From Purshia tridentata (Eukaryota > Streptophyta > Magnoliopsida > Rosales > Rosaceae), in NCBI GenBank assembly GCA_003254885.1, contig QANT01004966.1, positions 1 through 64,000 of the forward strand: 64,000 nucleotides of DNA, written 5' to 3'. The notes below the pieces were generated by a model. The model worked only from the letters and a program-made list of their open reading frames with translations, had not been told where the DNA came from and did not search any database. Made by a program: the position numbers and the translations under genes. Shown one piece after another: positions 57,377-64,000 of the stretch; within the stretch, counting starts at the first letter, position 1; every line of letters begins with the position of its first letter.

Positions 57377-57839
57377 ACATAATTACCCTTGTGTTTGTTA
57401 CTCTCTTTATTTCCCTTTTATTGCTATGTAACTCCTGTAACTTTTATAACCCCTAAATTCTTGTAATTCTTCATTAATGTAATTCTGTAACTCCTGTAAC
57501 TTCTCTCACTTTATATACAACATACAGCAAGTCCTCTATTGTGGAAGGCAGTTACAATCTCTTTTAACTCTGTTATTTGCGCTAAGTTCTGTTGAGCTTA
57601 TATAAGATTGTCCTCAAAGGTTGAATCCTGAAATGGTGGAGTGAACCTTCTTTGTGCTAACTGCCGAGGCAGTTAAATTGAATTAAAATTCGAACCAACC
57701 ATTCAATGGTCAATCCAAATATCATATGGGCTCTCAGTCCTTTGTTCCCACTTTGTCTAATGGGCTTAAAGTTGGTCTAGCCCAATTAACCAACTAAATC
57801 AATTAATCAGGCCCATTATAGCCCATCATTGTTATTTTC
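57377..57839 (+). other. Probable 3' LTR or flank of the copia fragment
   Basis: TGTAACTCCTGTAACTT recurs (57427, 57487), followed by TTATATACAACAT, which could be a TATA box. Position right after the copia tail fits a 3' LTR, but the LTR edges were not found. Confidence 0.4.
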
Positions 57840-58130
57840 GTCAATTTCACACCTTCATCCAAACATCCATACGCACTCATCAAATCACTTACATCCCATT
57901 ATGCCCTCCTAAAAGTCCTTGCAACAAGGCAGTGAGAACATAAGGCAAAGATCTGTTTATTCCTTAGTCACAGTCATTTGGTTGAAAGTCAGATTTACGC
58001 GCAAAATTCATAATTGTATGCTCGGTCTACGACCACATACTGGCACGCTCAACACACGAAATAAGGATATTGTTTCCTACATTCGTGCCCTACTCAACAT
58101 GTGGCTATAGAAATTTTGAGGCAAACAATA
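57840..58130 (+). mobile_element. Second copy of the 27930-28230 LTR part
   Basis: CATCCAAACATCCATACG, AAATCACTTACATC, GGCAGTGAGAACAT and CAGATTTACGCGCA match the LTR end before the Tyr/Asn ORF in order and direction. It ends TTTTGAGGCAAACAATAATG; the TGGC primer motif is not conserved here. Fossil, diverged. Confidence 0.5.
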
Positions 58131-58184
58131 ATGCTATTTAAGCTGACTGGTAGCTCAAATAACATTACTCATGAACAAAAACGA

Positions 58185-58705
58185 AAAGCAGGTAGCTTTA
58201 ACCAAACCTTACACATGAGCAAAAGTCTTTATTTGAAAATAAGACTTGGTACCTTGGCCAAAAACCAACCAAAAATCCAAAATTAAGTTCAAAAGATTTG
58301 GGACCATACATCATGAATGCATCTGCTTTCTGAAATCAAAAATATAGTAATTACAACACAATGGGGAGGAAGCACCCAAAAATTCAACCGAAGCAATACT
58401 CAAAAGAAGTTGTTATTAAAAGATTTTGAAATGATTTCCTAATAGCATGATCATCCTTCAAATCTAGCTGCGAAATTCAATTTCAAAATCCATGCTTTAA
58501 GCATGGAAGGGGAGCACTCAATCGCACGAGAGGACATATGAATAAGATCCAAATATAACATCACCACATCCCAAGATGCTAATTGAGAAGGAGTATAACA
58601 AAACAAATTAGAATTCCATGCTAATCTAGCATGGACGATATACATTCCTTCTTTATACTTTGGCTTATTGGAAGGATTAAGAAGACAAAATAGAAATTTG
58701 GCCAC
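58185..58705 (-). pseudogene. Decayed partial duplicate of the yippee-like gene 3' region
   Basis: Minus strand: LNPSNKPKYKEGMYIV near 58690-58640 resembles the last exon of the yippee gene (NPSQKFKEGMYILEK). It is followed by about 470 bases (58650-58185) that match 62395-62885, which in the intact locus lies in intron 2 (for example CTCAATTAGCATCTTG, TCCTTCCATGCTTAA). The order of exon-like piece and shared segment differs from the intact gene, so this is a rearranged duplicate. It has no domain of its own beyond that. Confidence 0.6.
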
Positions 58706-60937
58706 AAAAAAAAAAAGAAAAAAGAAGACAAAGTAGAAATTAACGGTAAGATTAACAACAACTTTTTCTAAACCCCCTAACTACCAAAAAACTTCTCCTA
58801 ACTCCTATCCATTTACAAACTCTTCCAAAACCCTCTAAAAGTTATAATACCTTGTTTACCCTTCTGATGCGCTCTGACACGCTCTGACGCACGCTGACAC
58901 GCTCTGACGCACTTTAACACGGATTGACGTGCGCCCAGTGTAACTGTATTTTAATACAATCATATTTCAATACAGTTATACCTCAATACAGTTACACTGT
59001 CACTAAAATTGAAACTGAATTTTATAAAAATAGTTACACTGAAAATGAATTTCAGAAATACAATTATACTAAAAATAACTAAAAATAATTACACTATTAT
59101 TTTTTAACAAGAAAAAAAACTTGCAAGCCCATAAAAAATAAAAAAACAGTTACATATTAACTAAAAAAGTAATTACACATTCATTAAAACTACGGCTACA
59201 CTAAATAAATAGTTACATCTTCACTAAATAAACAGTTACACCTTCACTAAAAACACCTAAATTCAATTTCACTAAAAACAATTTCACTAAAACCCTAAAC
59301 AAAATTCAATTCCAATAAATTCATTGATATTAAATTATGTTTCACTAAAAGCACTGAAACTAAATTTTGTGAAACTAAACTCAATGAAACTCAAACCCTA
59401 TGCTATGTCATCAGCGTCCAAATCTCATATCTCAAAACTCAAACCTAGACTATGTCGTCGAGAGTCGTCCAGATCTCGGATGATCCAACTTGAATCCCAC
59501 CATTCTTGATGATACAAACTGTTTAAAAACCTAATTCAACTCTTCGTCATTTGCATTCATAAGCAAATTTAGGGCAAAAATTGCATGGGCTTTTACTGCA
59601 TCAATGAATAAAAAAGATACAATATATAAATGACTTTGTAAAACAAATGTTCTGAAACTAAATGCAAATGGTTTATTTTTCCAAAAATGAATTAATGCAC
59701 TATGTGTTAAATCAAATGAAAGCTAGCTTTCCACTTGTCAGATTTCATTTCCATATATATATATATATATATATGGTTTGATCAAATATGCTATATATTA
59801 TTGGCTCTTGAGAAATATCATCAAATAGATTATTATTGGCTCATAATTGTTAATTTGCTATATATATTGACAATATCATCAAATATGCATGCAGGAACAT
59901 TGTCTTTTCTAAAGCAATATTGTTTTTGGGATGTAAAATTTCAGGATGCATGGGGCCATGATCTTCATTTGAGATTTTTCTTGTTATCAACAATTAGACC
60001 AACCCAAACACACATAATTGAAGAGCACAACGTGGAGAAAAAGATGGGTACTTGACCCGACGGAAATGGTTGCCAAAACACAGAGATCACTAGCAGAGGA
60101 ACTCAAATTTGCCTAGAACCGATCCAGCTCGTCATTTGGTTTCATGGCATGTGGAGGTCAAGGAGAGGAAGAAGGAGGAGAGACGAGAAGATCAAGACTG
60201 GCCTCACCCGAAACCGTTGATGGAGCATGCGATGGCAAATGCTAGGCGGGGAGAGAGAAACTTACATATGAGAGAGAGTGAATAAGAAAACATACAGCTG
60301 GTTATTTCTAGTTGATTAACCAGCTAGGTATAAAGGATGGGTATATTGGGAATTTTTTTTTAAAGGGAGTCAATGGTAGATGAGTATAGATTGATTAAGG
60401 GGTTTTGGAAAATGTTAAATGTATAGTTGGGGGTTTACGGAGAGGTTGATTTTAGATGGGATTATGAGAGAATTCATCTCTAATTAGGGGCTTTATAAAT
60501 ATTTACATTAAGATTAACTACGATAAATAATTGAATTTTGAAAGAGGAATATCGTAGTTTACTATAAATGATGTGGCCACTGTGTGTCAAATAATTAATA
60601 ATGTGTATGAAGTAGATTTAGGACATGTGCCCTACCCCTATTTTAAATAACCACTTTTATAAGCATCATACAGACATGACTTTTCATTTCATACGAAAAT
60701 TATTTTTTCTTGTTTAATAAGAATGTGATAACCATTAAGACATTAAGATGAAAATAAGATTGATGTATCCTAAAAGTACAAATGAGATATTGAGAGAAAC
60801 TAATAATGAAAGTTTGTGATAGAGAGGTCATCAAGCAGAGAATTGAGTTTCAACTTTAGTGTCTTTTGCATGCCACAGATAAGAACATTTAAAGATATTC
60901 TCTATTTCTCAGCAACAAAATAAAAAGTCTTTAGAGT
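58706..60937. other. AT-rich intergenic DNA with a small minisatellite
   Basis: At 58866-58925 GCTCTGACRC-type units of 10-11 bp repeat (GCGCTCTGACACGCTCTGAC). From 58950 to 59290 AGTTACACT/CACTAAA words recur loosely. (TA)n at 59754-59774. No gene. Confidence 0.45.
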
Positions 60938-60945
60938 GTTTAAAT
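60938..60945. repeat. 8-bp target duplication GTTTAAAT, left
   Basis: Identical to 61763-61770 on the other side of the hAT element. Confidence 0.85.
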
Positions 60946-61762
60946 CACTGTTTAGAAAGACATAGCTAAATGCGCCTCAAGGCGCGCCTAAAGGCAAGGC
61001 AATCTCCTGACGCCTAAGTCGCATGGGTGTTTAGCATAAAACCAGTTTAGCATGCTAAGGCGTAGCGAGGCAATCGCTTAGTTGCAAAACAGCGCTTTTT
61101 CAATCTAAGGCGTCAGCTCGCAATAGGGATGACTTCCTTTTTCATTTTTTTTTTCTTACAACGTCTTTTCGCCTTTAGCCTTTAGGTATGTTTTAAACAA
61201 AACTATGCATTTTCACTTTTGGGATTGAACCCTTATTCCCAATCTCTTCAACAGCAACAACCATTCGAAAGCTGACCTTCTCTGTGCATTTCTTCCTCTT
61301 TGATGTGCGTTTCTTCCTTCACTCTGGACTGAAACTCTTCCCGCATCACCAGTTGGATCTTCATGATGCCTGCATCTTCATGGACACTGTCGCTTGGATA
61401 CATCGACGCTGCCACTTGGATGTTCTTATCAGATAGTTAACCCAAAGGTTGTAATCTTTTAATCATTTATCTTGCTGGGTTTTAGTTAGGGTTTTAATTA
61501 ATTATCTTGTAATTTAGTTACTATGAAAGATATAGTTTTGGAAATAAGCAAAAGAAATTGAGAGGGAAAAATATTTGAAATGCATATATATATATATATA
61601 TATATTGTGGTCAAAGAAGCTGTAGGGTTATATAATGCTTGAATGGCTGTTATATAAGTATTTTTTTAAGCATTTTATATTATTTATATGTCATTTTATT
61701 ACAACAAGTTTTGTTCAAAAGGATTACACTAGACATAAAATGCCTCGCCTTTTAAAACATTG
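60946..61762. mobile_element. Non-autonomous hAT element, 817 bp
   Basis: Left end CACTGTTTAGAAAGAC; complement of right end CAATGTTTTAAAAGGC. The flanks share a perfect 8-bp GTTTAAAT, the hAT hallmark. Inside, GC-rich GCGCCTCAAGGCGCGCC and AATGCCTCGCC phrases near the ends; an AT-rich and (TA)n part (61587-61604); and a GC-richer core (61220-61430) that may be captured host sequence. No transposase. Confidence 0.85.
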
Positions 61763-61770
61763 GTTTAAAT

Positions 61771-62271
61771 CACATTCAATAAGTTCAAGAAAACAATACA
61801 CAAAAATTTAGTTATTGTAATAAACATAACACACAAGTATATCCGATATGATACTTTTTATACGAGACTAATAAATAAAAAATTTGGCTTATTCCATCTC
61901 AATACCAAGCAATAAAGAAGATATAGTTGTTTACATTCTCAACAGACAAGAATATAAATGAAATTCACAAACAACTTACTATTTCTTTTACATAAGCATT
62001 AAAATGAAAACACAATGTGTGCCAAACTATTATATAATTCCACAATCATTTAATGAAGTAGCACTTTTGTGGAGAAATCCCTTGAACAACAAAGCAAAAA
62101 ACCCAATAAATAGAACACTATAATTGTCGTGTAGTGCTCAGAATCCAAAAGGCCTTGCCATAAATTGCACCAGCTGCATGACCATTATCTACTTACAAAA
62201 TCTACTTTGAGTGTCTGGTACCACAAAGAGAGACTTTGGTCTATTCTTGCAAACCTTCCCTGTCCAAAGCA
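61771..62271. other. 3' flank of the yippee gene
   Basis: AT-rich; probably contains the 3' UTR of the yippee gene (minus strand, from 62271 down). No gene. Confidence 0.5.
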
Positions 62272-63598
62272 TCACCAACCCTCCTTCAAAATTCGTTCCT
62301 TCTCCAGGATGTACATTCCTTCTTTGAACTTTTGGCTTGGGTTATAAGCCTTCTCCTAGGATTACACATGATCATCAATAAATGGATGCAAAAAAACAAA
62401 AGCAATTAGCTTAGACCAGACCTTGCACAATATAAGGTTCATTAGTGGCTAAGACACTGTCAAACACAAAGTTTGGACGACATGATCAAAAGCCTTTTTT
62501 CAAAGAGAAGACTTGGTACCACGACCGGAAACCAGACTGGAATCTACAAGTAAGTTGAAAAAATATGGGGCCAGTTTAATGAAGTATATTATGGACACAC
62601 TGTTGTTCCAAAATCAAGAACACCCTGTTCATAAAAATAGTAATTACAACACAATGGGAAGGAATCACCAAAAAATTCAACCAAAGCAATCCTCAAAAAG
62701 GGTTGTTATTCTAACATTTTTGAAACAATTTCTTTATAAATTCAAGTCTAACTGTGAATAATAATTTTCATAATCCACGCTTAAGCATGGAAGGAGAGAA
62801 CTTAATTGCACAAGAGGACGCATGAATAAGATCCATACATAACATCACTACATCGCAAGATGCTAATTGAGTAGGAGTATATTACATTAGAAATGCTATT
62901 AATCCCAACTCTCTGACTTAAGAGAGTTGAAATAAATAGCATTTTCATATTACATCAGAAACTAATAGGCATGGATAGTGATGCGATCCTCCCCATTAAA
63001 TGCTGTCAGAAAAATGGATAGTAGATCATGCATGAACATTACAGTATTGAAAACCCAGAAAATTTACAAAAACTTACATATTTCCATCCCAGAATTTGTT
63101 GGCAAGAGCTACAAAAGATGTCATTCACTGTATGCAATCCGCTCATGAGATCCCGCTTTTCCAAAGGCCCAAGAGACACATTTACCCTAAAAAGAATGCT
63201 CAACCATCAGTGCAAAAAACCCATCAATTTTGCCTTTGTACATTACAAAACTTATCCAAATTAACAATCCCAAACAATTTAGACATTGCAAAGAGAACAT
63301 CAAGTCAAGTCAACATTTTTCAAAAGGTTGTGGATGTTTAATGTTTTGGTAAAACAAAAAATATTTATATAATACAAAATTTGAAACCAAAAGAGAAACC
63401 CTATTGGCCAAACAGCAATTGACATAAGAAATGTGGGTTGAATTGGGTGGCTTACACATTCCTGAAGAGATAGGCTCGGCCCCAACGGCCCTGAAATTCC
63501 TTTGAAACGATGTCGTCGTGGGACGCGGAGTCCACCTTGCAACACCTGCACTTGAAGATCTTTGGCCCACTCAGCGTCTCTATGAATAGCCGCCCCAT
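62272..63598 (-). CDS. Yippee-like zinc-binding protein, three exons
   Basis: Small conserved eukaryotic protein with a zinc-binding Yippee/Mis18 fold; plant role not settled. Exons (minus): 63598-63456, 63186-63078, 62355-62272. GT-AG borders and phases agree, giving 111 aa, the usual size. Exon 1 MGRLFIETLSGPKIFKCRCC holds the first CxxC pair, then HDDIVSKEFQGRWGRAYLF. Exon 2 VVNVSLGPLEKRDLMSGLHT, then DIFCSSCQQILGWKY with the second CxxC. Exon 3 EKAYNPSQKFKEGMYILEK, ending LKEGW. Intact by eye. Intron 2 (722 bp) has a tiny MITE (62891-62949) and the segment also present at 58185-58650. Confidence 0.92.
62891..62949. repeat. Tiny palindromic MITE, 59 bp, in yippee intron 2
   Basis: AAATGCTATTAATCCCAACT and the complementary AGAGAGTTGAAATAAATAGC form a near-perfect hairpin. 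TTACATTAG (62882-62890) and TTACATCAG (62950-62958) look like a 9-bp duplication with one change, as in Mutator-type insertions. The duplicate at 58.6 kb lacks it. Confidence 0.65.
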
Positions 63599-64000
63599 GA
63601 TTTTGAATCTTCGATTTGTTTCAATTTTAATTTTTATTGACTGAGCCCAAATTCCAAAATTGATTGCAAAATCAAAATCAAAGAAATTTTGGTCCTTCAA
63701 TTCGTCTCCCTCCGAGGAAATGAGCAAATGGTTGTTTTGGTGATAGGGACTGAGAGTGGGAACTGAATCAGACCGCATAGCTAGGAAGCAACCAAAAATC
63801 GACACGTCATAATATAGGGGTATTTTTGTCATGGAAATTGATTGAACTTTTAGTGCACGTGATAATTTGTGGTTATTTTCAATTTGGATACCCAACAACG
63901 ACAACGTGTTATCAAATAATAATAATATCTTTTGCTTATTAATTAGGCAATTGATTATTGTTTTTGAAAATTAGCCACTGGTGGCTGGGGATCATGGGTG
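63599..64000 (-). promoter_or_regulatory. Promoter and 5' leader of the yippee gene
   Basis: A G-box, CACGTG, lies at 63856-63861, about 260 bases upstream of the start codon, and CGACACGTCAT near 63799 is another ACGT-core site. The open frame above the start codon has no domain and is leader. The transcription start is not visible. Confidence 0.45.

Overview
The window is nuclear DNA of a flowering plant, most likely a eudicot. It carries spliced plant genes (an organelle-type thymidine kinase, a PLS-class pentatricopeptide protein and a yippee-like protein), GT-AG introns, and a dense load of plant transposons: CACTA, hAT, MITEs, Ty3/gypsy-type LTRs, Ty1/copia and a caulimovirid fossil. 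The genus cannot be fixed from the sequence alone.

Layout. Bases 1-104 are the tail of an LTR. From about 1.3 to 14.9 kb lies a nest: a decayed Transposase_24 gene (minus strand, 14856 to 1291) is split by an 11.4-kb CACTA element (2718-14145, 3-bp TTA duplication). The CACTA carries a TNP2-type transposase gene and a second gene that joins Transposase_24 to an Ulp1/C48 protease domain, and is itself hit by a truncated LTR (9551-10801). From 15 to 22 kb there are two unidentified minus-strand ORFs and a broken Transposase_32-type gene. At 22098-27514 is a non-autonomous LTR retrotransposon with tRNA-Met primer site and polypurine tract but no gag or pol. From 27.5 to 37.6 kb are an LTR end with a Tyr/Asn repeat ORF, two large related LTRs (29884-32854, 34720-37620) that each hold a four-unit heat-shock element, and part of a third LTR type. 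From 37.6 to 43.5 kb is simple and satellite DNA, including telomere-like arrays and a hAT-like element.

The host-gene islands are 43.5-48.2 kb and 62.3-64 kb. In the first, the thymidine kinase gene (four exons, minus strand) has a 3.1-kb first intron that contains an apparently intact PPR gene on the same strand. The second is a three-exon yippee-like gene (minus strand) with a decayed partial duplicate about 3.6 kb away at 58.2-58.7 kb. Between them are a long-armed MITE, a solo LTR with a perfect ACTTA duplication, a badnavirus-like pararetrovirus fossil, a copia fragment, and a hAT element with an 8-bp duplication.

The host genes probably act in organelle nucleotide salvage (thymidine kinase), organelle RNA processing (PPR) and an unknown zinc-binding role (yippee). 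The most useful leads are the nested thymidine kinase/PPR locus, the heat-shock elements in the LTRs, and an approximately 85-nt module found eight times across three otherwise different LTR types. All of this was read by eye; identities and ages were not computed.
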